Of a stretch of DNA of 64,000 nt, positions 10,801 to 21,837 are shown in pieces (position 1 is the stretch's first letter; the number at the start of each line of letters is the position of its first letter). The notes below the pieces were generated by a model that saw nothing but the letters and a program-made list of their open reading frames with translations, did not search any database and was not told the origin of the DNA. A program made the translations under genes and the position numbers. The stretch is from Trichuris trichiura (Eukaryota > Nematoda > Enoplea > Trichinellida > Trichuridae): positions 3,050,001 through 3,114,000 of the forward strand of contig JBAJFE010000042.1 of NCBI GenBank assembly GCA_037903355.1, given 5' to 3'.

Positions 10801-13800
10801 TGGCGATTATGACGTAATCAGAATAACGGCCTGGAGCACGGCTGCGTATTACTGCAACAATAGAACACTGCCGACGGCGACGTGTTTCACCATTCCAGCT
10901 GCCTTCACAATGTAGTCTGTCGGCCATCCTGTTCTGCCCTAGCCTAAGCCTAAACCTCAACATAAGGTGTGTTTCTCGGTTTAGGTTTGGACGAGGGCAA
11001 AAAAGAGTGACCGTCATGCTGTCTAATGAAGACATAACAAACTACAGGCACGCTTGTCAGAAAAGAACCTGCATTTCTTCGGCGCTGGAGCGGCTGAGAG
11101 ACAACGTCTGAGTAACGCGTAAAATGAAAGAACGCGAAAGTGAAAGTAGTCACTACTCAGGTGATAGTAACGCGTATAAGCAAAATAACAGTAAAGTAAG
11201 TGCATACCGTTCACCGGGGCAGGGAAAACCGGCGCAAGCGGTGCTTCCACGGTGTCTTTCAGGGAAACATAACGCAGAATGAGCTTACGCCGTTTAACAA
11301 GACGTGACGCGGATCGGTCCGTTGACCTTCGACATTTTCTACGAATCACGAACCGAAGGCCAGCATGCACCACTTTTGCTCTATTGTGCTGTCCGTGCCA
11401 AGAATCCATGCGCAGCTGTTTTCGCTCGCGTTCACTCTTTTTTAGGGATCAGTAACGAAATTCCAGGCCAAGGGGTCAGACATAATGGACAATGAGTTGT
11501 GTGCCGTTTACCAAAACGCGACGCAGATCGGTCAGTTGACCTTCAATGTTTTTCACTCTTTTTTAGGGGTCAGTAACGGAATGCCTCGGCCAATATTTCG
11601 CGGGTCGATAACTGCAGCTACTGCATGTACCACTGATGCGCCATTGTGCTGCCGCGCCAACTACTCAACACGAGAGTCGCGCGTTATGCTTTGATACTGC
11701 CGCCTCTACTTCCGGCGGGCCACTGATACAGGAGATCCCAAAATTGTTTTTAAGATGGAGATAGAAATGGATCAGGCTCTTTCCTTTCTCGATGCTTTGA
11801 TTATCCGCACAGACAAGAGAATGAAAACCAGGGCTTACAGGAAGTCTACCCATGCAGAACTATACCTCAACTTCTCACAACATCCTCGTTCGGTATTGCG
11901 TGGAATTCTCTGTGTTACGTTTGATAAAGCAATCAGTTTGTGCAACCCAGAATTTATGCAGTCAAAACTCAACTACCTTGGAAAGATCATTCACAGCAAC
12001 GGCTATCCAATATCCTTTATAGACCATGTTTTTCTACGAAACTTCAGAGCCATAGTTCGATTGAACTTGACTGTTCACAAGCACCATACTTAATACTTTC
12101 CTAGGTTGTCAGCTCAGGTGAAAAGGTCTTCCGCTTAGATAAATGTTTAGACTTTCGCGTCTTCCTCAAAAACTCTCCAAATCTTAGGACACTTGGTACA
12201 GATAAAACGAGTGCCCCCATGAATAAAAAAGAGGGCTAGTTTATGCAGTTTAATGTACTTGTTCAACGGTTTTTACTGAAGAAGCGTGGAATAGTCGGGA
12301 GTACAGATTTAGTGAGCCCTTCCTTCCCCCTGTTCGCTAAGAACGGGTGCAGGGGTCACCTGAAAGCTCCGGCTGCCCAACCTCAGTATCTGTTATAACG
12401 GGACTCTTCCGTTATAAAGTTATTTACTCTACACGAAATTGCCTTGTCCCGTATCGAAAAGCTATATTTTCAAGGCTTTTGATATTTTTTGACATGATTT
12501 GACCTTATTCAAACATGAATTTTGACAACATTCAAAGGCAAACAGCAAAATCTGGGTAACACTGGTACGTTATTAACTTTACCGTTTGTTGGCACCCCCT
12601 GCGAGGCCTGGAAGAATTCAGGAGAGCGCTGGTAGCCACGGAGATAATGAGGAGCGCTGGAAAGCTGATGAGTTTCAGGGAGGGAAGGGCGAAGGAGGCG
12701 TTAGAAGATTTAAGACGCTGCTGAGAAAAAAGCAAGTGAAAGCTTGCTTTGAAAGCTGGTTAAGGTGGTTGTCGTAATGCAGAATGCAGACGAATAGAAG
12801 ATAGTTCTCAGGTAACTGGAGCAATTCTCGCCAGCATGACAAATGTCCCGCAGGCTAATCGTGTATGCAAATCGCTTGGCTGAACAATGCTTACAGAAGA
12901 GTGGGACGCTATCTGCAGCTAACTGGTAAGTAGCCGACCGGATATCATTCCCCGTATTTGACGGAAGGGCCTACGCCATTACGTTAATCATGAGGGAGAA
13001 ATAAGACGGGAAGGGATCGTCTATTCAGAGGCAGAAACTAGTCGTTTATTTACATACTTTGAGATGTATCGTCTTCTCTGGCTATACTGAAATCATATAT
13101 CAAGATATCCTTTGAAAAAAGATGAAGTATTGGTAGCGTCCAAGCTGCGACAGTCTTCTTTTTCGAGATGTGCCATAAGAGGACAGCGAGTTTGGGGAAA
13201 AAAGACAGCCCAATCGCATTCTAACTCTTTCTAAGAAGAAACTGTCCTGGGATCTGAGCTGCTCCCTCCACCATACAAAACGTCACCAATTTTGCTACGC
13301 GAAAAAGAATCAACTTAGTTTTGAATAAGGCAGTAAGTAGTATTAGATTCTAACAGGCTTCGTAAAATGTTGACTTTATATCTCCTAAACAGACATCTAG
13401 TATTGTAGCTTTCCCTTGACGGAGCGATTACTTTTACCGCTAAGCTCCACATTTAAAAAGCTTTCGATAAATTTGCTAATTACATACGAGGTATGTTCGG
13501 TAAGCTCCTGGAAAAATTAAATAAGAATTATATTTGCAATGATATCAAACTTATTTCTCAATGTATTTTCTGTCAACCTCCAGACACTTCTGCAGATGGT
13601 GTCTCCACCTCCGCAGACTTTCCTTGTAGAATCCTGGGGCTGCGTATTGCACCAAGCCGAAACGGCGCGTTTCGCGTGATCCATTGACTCGAACAGCGTG
13701 CCCTTTAAATGTTCTCTTCACCTTGAGAAAAGGAAGATGTCTGATGGAGCAAAATCTGGACGGCAGGGCGGATGTAGAATGATTTCCCACTGAAACTCAC

Positions 13801-15596
13801 GAAGGACAGTCCTCATAGTTTTTAACGAATAAGCCGCACGTTATCATGATGGAAAAAACACTTTAGTGCAACTAGCCACGCCATTTTCTTGCCAGTGCGG
13901 TCTTTACTTTTCGCAATCGTGCTTTGTAATAACTCGCCATGATTGCTTGCCCTCCTTCGAGGAAGTCAGAATTACTCCGTCTGAGTCCCAGAATATGGTC
14001 GCCATAACCTTTCTAGCCGACTGCTCTGCTTTGAACTTGAATAAGCCTGCTGATTCCCTTAGTAACCACTGCTTGGATTAGACCTTACTTTCAAGGTCAT
14101 ATTGGTAGGTCCACGTTTCATTTCCCGTGAGGATACTGTCAAAGAACCAGGTCTCATTTGCTTCAATCTTCCTGAAAAGCTCCCGAGGAAGGTCAACGCC
14201 TCGAACCAGCTGTTCTTTGCGCAACGCTTTCGGGACCCACCGAGCTAAAAGCTTCTTAGAACCAAGGATTTCATGCAGTTTTCTAAATGCTAAATGGAGG
14301 GAAATCCCACCCATTTCAGCAATCTTCCTAACGGTAACTCTGCGGTCTCCTTGCACTAGATTTTGGACAAGGGCCACGGTTCCTTCTCCCGTTGCGGTTG
14401 CTGATCCTCCCGCTCTCCGGCCGTCTTCGATGGCCTCTTTGCCCTCCTTGAAACACCTTATCTGCTCACAGACAACCAATTTAAACAGTGCACTACTTCC
14501 GTCAATGCTGCAAAGATTGAATAATCCTCCTCAGCTGCCAACTAAGCTTGAATAGAAGTTTAATGTTAGTCCTGACCTCAAGACAAACATTTTTCCTATC
14601 ACGGTTACTTTAAGAACAGCTTGTACCATACTGGCGCAGCGTCGGATATGGCTGCCTCTCTGTACAAGCCCGAAGGCAACGGAGATAAAATTAAACATGT
14701 TTTGGGCCATCGGTTGGTGTCCTGTTAGAGACTCCACCGTCTTTCCGGGAACTTTCTGAACATCCCTCGTACATGCGAACTACATGTAGGAATGAGTAGC
14801 GATTAATGCTAGTAGCGATAATAACTCATAGGTGTTCTGCGGACGTTTGAGCGAACAGGCCAGCGAACAACACAGTAGCTAACAAGGGGGCCATTAGGTT
14901 TTAAGTTTGCCATTTGAAACGTATTATGAACTTCCGTATGCCTGAAATACGCGGGATGCTCGGAAAGTTCCCAGAAAGACGGTGCAATGTCGAACAGGAT
15001 GTATCTAATACACACTGCTCCATGCTAATAAAAGCAGGTTAGCATTGGCTTCATACTTACCGTTAAGACATGCTTTCAGACCTTTGCTCTTTAATTACGA
15101 ACCGTCCTATATTCACTGAGTCAAGCTGCTCTAAGGGAGTGGTTCTACTAGGTGTAGCGCATTGAAATTCCGCCGACACTAATTTGTTCATAAATCTGCT
15201 GCAGGACTTTGTACTGCTCGAAGAGAAACTACGAATTTGGAATATCTCGGGTAATAAAATCTCTGCAGCCATATCAGAAAAAGCTTCATGCCGTAACGTG
15301 GCACTACGTCAAACGCTGCTTCCTTTCCATGATTGAAAATTTGTCGAAGCATGTTATCATCCTGAAGGATTCAGTCTTAATCGATTGCATCGCCTTTCTG
15401 GAAGAATGTCGCGGTAAGACGGAATGTGGTACTAATCGTAAGTTAAAATTTCGAACTGCGCACAGAATTTGGTAAGCTGGAATCTTCAAAGCTTGGAAAT
15501 CCTTTTGGAGAAGCTGAAATTTTTGATGGGAAAACCACAATTGCCTACGAATCCCGGGAATTGGCTGTACTGATGAAACGCTTTATTGAACTGTAA
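7808..15596 (+). CDS. TTC30: TTC30/IFT70 intraflagellar transport protein (14 exons)
   Basis: IFT70 (TTC30, fleer, DYF-1) is a TPR-repeat subunit of the IFT-B complex and acts in cilium assembly and tubulin modification. Exons: 7808-7855, 7908-7973, 8025-8140, 8191-8341, 8389-8629, 8680-8808, 8859-9061, 9119-9184, 9347-9543, 9590-9800, 9856-9927, 9986-10089, 15205-15413, 15466-15596. All phases close to 1944 nt (647 residues; relatives are about 655-665). Diagnostic stretches are LSLLGYC, VLIEAFNLKAAIE, WKLNVGHTLFMQ, SSAIVLANLCV, HLCIINLVIG and NYEFGISRVIKSL. Introns 3 and 10 need GC donors. Intron 8 is 162 bp with a modest acceptor. Intron 12 is 5115 bp and holds transposons. No lesion is seen, so the gene looks intact. 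Confidence 0.93.
10523..12330 (+). pseudogene. Penelope-like RT fragment in TTC30 intron 12
   Basis: The segment before the Merlin-like insertion includes MNSPLSPVLAEICMESLEAF, a PLE reverse transcriptase hallmark, and a degenerate NVDD catalytic box near 10660. After the insertion (from 11739) it resumes with SFLDALI, YRKSTHAELYLNFS and a C-terminal RT region ending FIDHVFLRNF near 12040. Weak similarity to the linker before the GIY-YIG domain continues to about 12330. Several stops and frameshifts are present. The RT would have copied PLE RNA by target-primed synthesis. It is in the same orientation as the host gene. Confidence 0.75.
10742..11738. mobile_element. Merlin-like non-autonomous DNA transposon, copy 1
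   Basis: A 997-bp insert with inverted ends starting GGGTCTCCTG (left) and GGATCTCCTG (complement of right). The inverted repeat extends about 45 bp through GCGGGCC and GCCGCC blocks. It is flanked by a perfect 8-bp duplication CAAAATTG (10734-10741 and 11739-11746). It interrupts the PLE RT frame exactly at the duplication. No transposase is recognisable. GG-starting ends with 8-bp duplications fit Merlin; the superfamily is inferred, the boundaries are seen. Confidence 0.8.
12331..13486. other. Intronic sequence, nothing recognised
   Basis: Part of TTC30 intron 12 between the PLE fragment and the mariner. Short frames around 12540-12780 match nothing I recognise and have no coding support. 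Confidence 0.5.
13487..14769 (-). mobile_element. Degenerate mariner transposon in TTC30 intron 12
   Basis: The 1283-bp length is typical of mariner. Ends are inverted repeats (CGAGGTATGTTCGGTAAGCTCC left; complement of the right end CGAGGGATGTTCAGAAAG) flanked by TA at 13485-13486 and 14770-14771. A minus-strand transposase remnant lies at 13550-14480. A second, isolated mariner end (GGATGCTCGGAAAGTTCC) is at about 14952-14985. Confidence 0.88.
13550..14480 (-). pseudogene. mariner transposase (DD34D), decayed
   Basis: The frame 14078-14479 holds the helix-turn-helix linker region (TVRKIAEMGGIS; ARWVPKAL) and the first catalytic motif, which reads TGNETW instead of TGDETW, so the first Asp is Asn. 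Downstream, in shifted frames, are FWDSDGVIL (second Asp) and RPDFAPSDIFLF (third Asp), matching the DD34D layout. Multiple stops and frameshifts are present. The enzyme would catalyse cut-and-paste transposition; this copy cannot. Confidence 0.88.
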
Positions 15597-16235
15597 CGTT
15601 TAGAGATCTTATTTTGATATTATTCTTGCCCGTCGTTTGCAAAATCGTTCTTTGCGAACGACGGTTGAATTTTCTTTTTCTTACCTGGTTCGTCTGTTTG
15701 GAAGCAGCCCTTAATTTTCGATTAAACAAGAAAATTCTGCGTAGTCTACTGACAGCCACCGATAAGATATAAAGAGCATAATGAGAAGTTTTAAAGGGAC
15801 TATAGATTTCCAGGAATCTTTCCCTTCTCATGGTCAGCTAAACAGCGTCGTTTGCGATATGGCTTAACTGCATCCCACGTTTCCTTAGACGATGTAAGCG
15901 CTTAGGCTGGCCCAGTAAAAGCATATACAAGTAACCCTTAGCAAAAAGAAAGAGAGATGATTTCCAACGCACGTGACTGGGTGCAATTCCATTCTCTCAT
16001 TTATTTCCGAAAATGTGCAGAACTTATATACTGCCGTGAAACCAAATCTAAGTCATTACATGTCAATCAATAAGATGGATGGTATTTAAACTGTCTGAAT
16101 AATGACAGCCACGCAACATGTTAATACCACTTTGTAATACCTACGGCTCCCTAGAGCTAAAGCCAGTCTTATTGATATGTGCTTTTCTAAAACTATACTA
16201 TTGAAGGTATTACTATTATTATCATTATTTCCGGA
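15597..16235. other. TTC30 3' flank, no gene recognised
   Basis: Follows the TTC30 stop codon. An ATTAAA at 15721 could be the polyadenylation signal. Antisense frames here show no homology. Confidence 0.45.
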
Positions 16236-16338
16236 TGCTTCGTAACGGGATAATGTTTCCAAACGAAACAACTGCTCTACCAACGGATGGGTGAGCAATT
16301 AAGAAAAATTGTACAGGATCAATTCACTCAACTTTTTA

Positions 16339-16380
16339 ATTCAGAGCTTTCCGAACGCTCTAGTTCTGTCGTCAGCGAGG
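16339..16380 (-). ncRNA. Hammerhead-like ribozyme core, family A (inverted terminus)
   Basis: On the minus strand: CTGACGA, one C, arms AGAAC/GTTCG around TAGAGC (4 of 5 pairs), GAAA, GCTC, and a weak closing stem with CTCG upstream and TGAA downstream. It lies in the inverted left terminus of the PLE. Confidence 0.5.
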
Positions 16381-16689
16381 TGGAGAAGACGTTTTTCTCT
16401 GAATGGGTATTATGTAGGCATACGTAACAAAACAGGGGAGGAGGAAGTTAGCGTGGCAGGCGGCGACACTTGGTTTAACTAATCAGTGCGTCCCAAGCCG
16501 TGCTAACTTCTACTCCTTTGTCACGGTTGATAGCATGGTTATGGCAGATGTAAAGAGCCTCCTTAACCCGGCGTAGGTGTAAATGGCCCTCACGACAAAT
16601 ATATCTGTCGTCTGCCCCATTTGTTACGTATGCCTATTCCGAGAATACCCATTCGGAGAAAAACATCTACTGGAGAGCCGCCCATCGTC

Positions 16690-18560
16690 AACATCTAATC
16701 AATCCCACGAGGAGCACCGGGTTATAAAACAACTAAAGTCGCGAAAAGACAATAATAATCACCAAAGCAGACAAAGATAACGTAGTAATTCTTATAAACC
16801 GATGTGATTATAAACAGAAAGTAAACAACCTACTAGATAGTGCAATATACCGTCCCATTCTGGAAGACCCAGCACTTCAGGTGCGGGTGGAACTGAAGGC
16901 CTTGCTGGATGCGTTTGCGAGTGAGACGCAAGAAAATCAGCTCGCGTACCTAAGCAGCTACATTTACTACTTGAACACTGTTAAACGTTTTGAACTTTAC
17001 GGGCTCCGCAAAATTCACAAAGTTCCGCTAAAACCAGTCGTTTCCAGCGTCAATAGCGTAACACCAAAGCTATGCACTTATCTAAAGACATACTTAAACC
17101 ATTAACAGGTAAACGCGAATCCCATGTCATAAACTGTAAAGACCTCCGCGCGGCGTTGAAACCACTTAACGCCAGGCAACATTATGGTAAGCCATGACGT
17201 CAAAGATCTTTTCACAACTATTCCCATAAACTACACAATTAACCTATTAGAGAACCTTTTCAAGCGTGACACCACGAGACGTCTATGAACCAGATTAAAC
17301 CTTTCCACATAATAAAATTAGTTGCCTTTTGCATGAGACAAGGGAATTACTTCAGGTTCTAAACCACGTTCTTCTCACAAACAGATAGTGTTCCCATGGA
17401 CAGTCCACTATCTCCCATTCTAGCGGAGGTATTCATGGAGCACTTCGAAGAGAAGGCCTTCGCTAACATGAGCTCAGACGGGGCACGTATCTTCTTCAAA
17501 TGTTACGTGGACGATATTTTTGCCATCATTACCGTGGGCAAAGTACTATTTTGCTATCAACCGGGGACGTTCCTAGACCACCTAAATAGTACTATTTTTC
17601 CCAGGAATATACAATTAACTATGGAGACAGAAGTAAATAACAAACTTCTCTTTATAGGCGCCTTAGTGATAAAGCAGGGCAATAAAATAAACACCGTTTA
17701 TAGAAAACCAACCCTATTACGACAAGTATCTGCATTTCACTTCCCACCATCTATTGTCGGCCAGATGAGGCATTGTAAAATGGATGGTTGACGGGACCTT
17801 GGCAATCTGTGACCCTGCATTTCTAGATGCTGAATTAAAGCAAATCCTTAAAACATTTACAGAGAACGGGTACCCACACTCACTGGTTAAATATGTGATT
17901 ACTGAATGCAGACGGCACTCTAACCCCCTTATTGACGTCAACAGTAACATCAGAAATAATAACATTAATAACATTGATAAAGCTAACAACAACAATAACA
18001 CTAGTACTACTAATAATAATAATACCAATGATAATACCAAAATGACGAATAGTTCGCCCATTTGGTTTCTCCCTTATTACAGCGGCATCGGGGAGGGAAT
18101 CCTGCGATTAAGCCGTTCGCTTGATTTTACGGTTCCGTCTACGACATCAAACAGTTTACGTTCCATGGTGAGCAACTATAAGACCACTGTTTCCTTTTTA
18201 GGAATCCTGGTGTCGTCTATGAGATCCGATGCGGTTGCAACGCCTCCTACATAGGAGAGACGGGCAACACTTTACTTGACAGGTTTGGCACACACATCTC
18301 CAACATCGGCCGATACAAAGAGGCAGTATGAAGACTCAGTCAACCAGCCGGGCACTGACACAATCTACGGCGAGGTCGACCACAGAAAAAACAACCGGAG
18401 AGCACAGAAGAAACGATCAAAATCTCCGCAGTCATCGAGCATTTCTCTCAGTGCTCGCTCGACCTACAACCGCAGATTATTTGTCGTGAGGGCCATTTAC
18501 ACCTACGTCGGGTTAAAGAGGCCCTTTACATCTGCCATAACCATGCTATCAACCGTGGCA
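16690..18560 (+). pseudogene. Penelope RT plus GIY-YIG endonuclease
   Basis: Early RT reads through ADKDNVVIL-type sequence near 16770 and LYGLRKIHKVPLKPVVSS (about 17000). The core at 17396-17791 has MDSPLSPILAEVFMEHFEE and the catalytic box YVDDIFAII, then YRKPT. After a frameshift near 17785 the C-terminal thumb region continues at 17784-18254, including an Asn-rich AAT-repeat insert at about 17950-18040. In a third frame the nuclease domain reads VVYEIRCGC then SYIGETG (about 18205-18270), the GIY-YIG active-site region. The element would nick DNA and prime reverse transcription there. Multiple frameshifts and stops make it inactive, although the RT and nuclease catalytic motifs remain visible. 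Confidence 0.88.
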
Positions 18561-18697
18561 AAGGAGTAGAGGTTAGCATGGCTTGGGACGCACTGATTAG
18601 TAAAACCAAGTGTCGCCTCCTGCCACGCTAACTTCCTCCTTCCCCCTTTTGTTACGTATGCCTATATAATACCCATTCAGAGGAAAACGTCTTCTCC

Positions 18698-18741
18698 ACC
18701 TCGCTGACGACGGAACTAGAGCGTTCGGAAAGCTCCGAAGT
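18698..18741 (+). ncRNA. Hammerhead-like ribozyme core, family A
   Basis: CTGACGA at 18704-18710, one C, hairpin arms GGAAC/GTTCG around TAGAGC, GAAA at 18728-18731, GCTC, then CGAAGT. The last pairs with the upstream ACCTCG at 5 of 6 positions as stem I. Placement in a PLE terminal repeat matches the known location of PLE hammerheads. Confidence 0.6.
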
Positions 18742-18880
18742 AAAAAGTTGAGTGCGTTGATATCTGCACAATTTTCTTAATAATTGCTCATCCATCCGTT
18801 GGTAGAGCAGTTGTTTCGTTTAATTACAGAGACCAACACAGACACAAACAAACGGAAAAGCCGTAGAAGACCTACCAACC

Positions 18881-18963
<83 letters not shown>
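18881..18963. repeat. (TTA/ATT)n microsatellite
   Basis: About 27 uninterrupted units. It is sandwiched between the right end of one PLE and the left arm of the next terminal structure. Confidence 0.98.
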
Positions 18964-19061
18964 GAGCAGGACATGTACATGGTTTCTATTCGCCCATAAA
19001 ACGAGTCAAAAAAGTGAAAAAACTTTAATGTCGTTCAAGGGCATAAAAACCAAACAAACGT

Positions 19062-19105
19062 CTGGCGAAGCTTTCGGCTCAATCTTGAGCCGTCATCAGC
19101 GCACG
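19062..19105 (-). ncRNA. Hammerhead-like ribozyme core, family C, left arm
   Basis: Minus strand: CTGATGA, C, arms GGCTC/GAGCC (5 of 5) around AAGATT, GAAA, GCTT, then CGCCAG, with TGCG upstream forming at least 3 stem I pairs. Confidence 0.65.
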
Positions 19106-19705
19106 CAGGAGTTGCCCTCCCATCGAGTGTTTCCTCAGGAATAGCTCCTCCACCTTTCCGAGTCGTGTGCGTGCCTGTCTAGTCGAACTTTGACCTGTCG
19201 AGGCTATACACACACGGCTGGATCAGCTTCGGAGCAACTTCCTTACAGGCTGTCCTCGGCGGAGGCACAACGCGCAATAGGATGGTCAGTCAACGTTAGG
19301 TGAGGCGTCCTGTCAGAATAGGTCAACCTGCCGATGTTACGGCGAGGGCCGTTTGTCCACGTCTAGGGCTTTCTCCATTGTCCAATCCGGTGTTTTTCGA
19401 GTGTTTTCAGCGCACCATGTGAGCGTAGTTTTCAGATATACAGGTGTGTGGTCTGTAACGGGTTTGGTTGTCATAGAAGAGATGGTACATGGATTTTCCC
19501 GTTTTGCATTAGCCCATGAAACGAGTCATCCTATTGCGCGTTGTGCCTCCGCCGAGGACAGCCTCTAAAGAATTTGCTCCGAAGCTGATCCAGCCGTGTG
19601 TGTATACCATCGACAGGTCAAGGTTCGACTAGACAGGCACGCGCACGACTCGGAAAGGTGGAGGAGCTACTCCTGAGGAAAAACTCGGTGGGAGGGCAAC
19701 TCCTG

Positions 19706-19749
19706 CGTGCGCTGACGACTGCTCAAGAATGAGCCGAAAGCTTCGCCAG
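19706..19749 (+). ncRNA. Hammerhead-like ribozyme core, family C, right arm
   Basis: CTGACGA at 19712-19718, C, arms TGCTC/GAGCC (4 of 5) around AAGAAT, GAAA at 19736-19739, GCTT, CGCCAG. It is the inverted partner of the core at 19062-19105. Confidence 0.6.
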
Positions 19750-19894
19750 ACGTTTGTTTGGTTTTTATGCCCTTGAACGACATTAAAGTTTTTTCACTTT
19801 TTTGACTCGTTTTATGGGCAAATAGAAACGGAAAAAAATCCATGTACATGTCTTGCTCAACCACCAAAACCCGTTACGAACCTTACCCCTTCAT

Positions 19895-20035
<141 letters not shown>

Positions 20036-20772
20036 GAAGACGGGGTGCTTTTTAACGGGGCAATGGATTTTCATCACTTTTTTATACGGTATTTTTTCTT
20101 GCCCGTTGATGGATTCTGGATATTATTATTATTATTTCATGCAGTAAAAGACTTTATTACGGAACCGTCCCATGATAAAAAGAACACTAAAATTTGTAGT
20201 GGTCCCATTATTCTAGACAAAACGTTCCAGCACAACACTAAAATTACGTCTTTAGCGGATGATGAATGGGAAGCAAAGTTCTATGCAACGAAGTTTTCGT
20301 GCCTCTGGGAATTTACGGAAATACAGACGTAATGGTCCACCGGTTTCCTTGTAGATTACAGCATCAGTACGCTTGTTCACATAATTGTGAAAAGATAACC
20401 AAGAACCCTATAAAAAATTTCCGCGGGAGAACCCCGCTTCCCATAAGTACTACTAACGCTCCTTTTAACTTCACCGCCTCCAATTGCCCCTTTCGCGCTT
20501 TTAGCCCCCCTTAACCATCACCGCGCTAGAGGAACAGACTGGCGTGCCACAAGTCGGTATCACCCCTTTCAGCGGTGATGGGTCACTGACCGTGATGACT
20601 ATTAATGCTATCTTCCCAACAAACAGATGCAGTATATTTCGTTTTATACAGAGCTTGAGCTTTTGTGCTTCTAACATTTTCGGAAAGTTGAGTTTCTAGT
20701 GTACTTTATCGTTTATTTTGGATATATCCTTAAAATTTCACTTCCTTTTCGTGTTTCTTTATTAGCCCATTT
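20036..20772. other. No gene recognised
   Basis: No homology is recognised. The open frame running out of the ATT repeat to about 20332 begins inside the microsatellite and is not credible as a gene. Confidence 0.5.
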
Positions 20773-21027
20773 GTGCTAGTCCATCTAAAACTTCGGAGTC
20801 AAAATAGTATTCTTGGTTTCGTATATACCGTAAGCACCCGTGGAAACTTTGCTAATCTGGCAGTTTCATTATTCCAGCAGCCCTCTAGTCCGGAACATGC
20901 CTTATTAGTGATAGGTAACCGTACTATCGAAACGGTTGCAGTCTGTCATCAGCGTATTCGCGACACTGAAGCAGCCGAAGTATTTTTTAATATTAATCAA
21001 CCAGGCCTATCAGGATATCTGACATGA
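20773..21027 (+). CDS. Short ORF of unknown nature upstream of DYNLL
   Basis: An 84-codon frame ends 150 bp before the dynein light chain start. I see no domain, signal peptide or membrane segment. It could be a chance frame or an upstream exon; nothing in the sequence decides. Confidence 0.15.
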   Translation: MLVHLKLRSQNSILGFVYTVSTRGNFANLAVSLFQQPSSPEHALLVIGNRTIETVAVCHQRIRDTEAAEVFFNINQPGLSGYLT

Positions 21028-21176
21028 GAGAAAGGGCATGTTTGAAAGACCCGACTAAAACACTTTAAAACTATGACAACTTGTCACTTTAAATTGTCTT
21101 ACCAGATTACTTCTGCGATTTTTTATACAATAACACATTCAGTAACTGCGGTTGGTCTAAGGCGTTTCCACCGAGA

Positions 21177-21443
21177 ATGCCGAAAGAAGCGTTTATAAAA
21201 ATCGTTGATATGCCGGAAAACATGCGACAGCGAGCAGTGGATTTAGCGAAAGAAGCGTTGGAAAAGTTTGAAGTTGAACGTGAAATGGCCAGTTACTTGA
21301 AAAAAGGATTTGAGCAAACTTTTGGCCCAACTTGGCATTGCATTGTTGGGCGTCAGTTCAGCTCTTACGTCACTCACGAAAACGGAAGCTACATCTACTT
21401 TTACCTAGGAAAGGAAGCCTGGCTATTATTTAAATCCGCGTAA
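21177..21443 (+). CDS. DYNLL: Dynein light chain LC8 (DYNLL)
   Basis: An 88-residue single-exon protein, against about 89 for LC8. LC8 is a homodimeric hub that binds short motifs in dynein intermediate chain and many other partners in the cytoplasm and cilium. The family core is present: TWHCIVGRQF (residues about 59-68), SYVTHE, YFYLG and LLFKS. The N-terminal third is more diverged from the animal consensus, and the final Gly is Ala. AATAAA at 21672 and 21691 are plausible polyadenylation signals. The gene converges with RPL23A on the opposite strand. It could be a divergent paralogue rather than the main LC8. Confidence 0.9.
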   Translation: MPKEAFIKIVDMPENMRQRAVDLAKEALEKFEVEREMASYLKKGFEQTFGPTWHCIVGRQFSSYVTHENGSYIYFYLGKEAWLLFKSA

Positions 21444-21837
21444 GATTTGCTTCGTAATAGACATGTAACTAAAATTTGCCATGCAAGATCAATGAGAAAG
21501 TAAACTACGTAAGTTAATCGAGTTCTGGAGATAAGCGTCATTAATCGTTCACGTACTTTCATGTGCTCTGAATTTTCTTAACTTCTTTATGGGAATGTGG
21601 TTTGCTACTGAGACAAAATGATGGAATCATCGGTACTCTCTCGGTCCATGAAGCTATCATTTTGTGTCAGTAATAAATGAAACCGCAGTAAATAAACTAT
21701 GAAATTACAAGAGCCTGCTAAAAAAGAATTTGATTTCGACGGGTTACGAGTGCGAAGCCTGTTCGTAAGTAAGCTTTCCACTGATCAACAGAATCCTTTA
21801 CTTTCATGAATGAAGTGAAAGCAGCGTGTCCCAAGAA
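21444..21837. other. Short region between convergent genes
   Basis: Contains the likely DYNLL 3' UTR with AATAAA at 21672-21677 and 21691-21696. Nothing else is recognised. Confidence 0.5.

Larger units (their letters stand above)
16236..18840 (+). mobile_element. Penelope-like element with inverted terminal repeats
   Basis: The body encodes RT and a GIY-YIG nuclease on the plus strand (16690-18560). About 360 bp at its left (16236-16604) is an inverted copy of the right end (18483-18840), sharing the CCGTTGGTAGAGCAGTTG block and a hammerhead-like core. A partial direct copy of the same terminal sequence precedes the body at 16620-16680. Mixed direct and inverted terminal copies are characteristic of Penelope elements. 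The right end runs into an ATT microsatellite. Confidence 0.85.
18964..19862. repeat. Large inverted repeat, PLE family C terminus
   Basis: Arms at about 18964-19283 and 19530-19862 are mutual inverted copies. They share the outer GAGCAGGACATGTACATGG block, the 'TTTTATGCCCTTGAACGAC' block, the hammerhead-like core and the inner CCTATTGCGCG block. The spacer is about 245 bp, and one arm has small indels. No protein-coding part is present, so this looks like PLE terminal sequence without its body. Confidence 0.85.

Noticed and set aside
12290..12330. CTGAAGA as another hammerhead core
   Set aside because: No GAAA or pairing hairpin follows at the right distance.
15583..15831. Minus-strand 82-codon frame behind TTC30
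   Set aside because: It is antisense to the TTC30 3' end, without homology.
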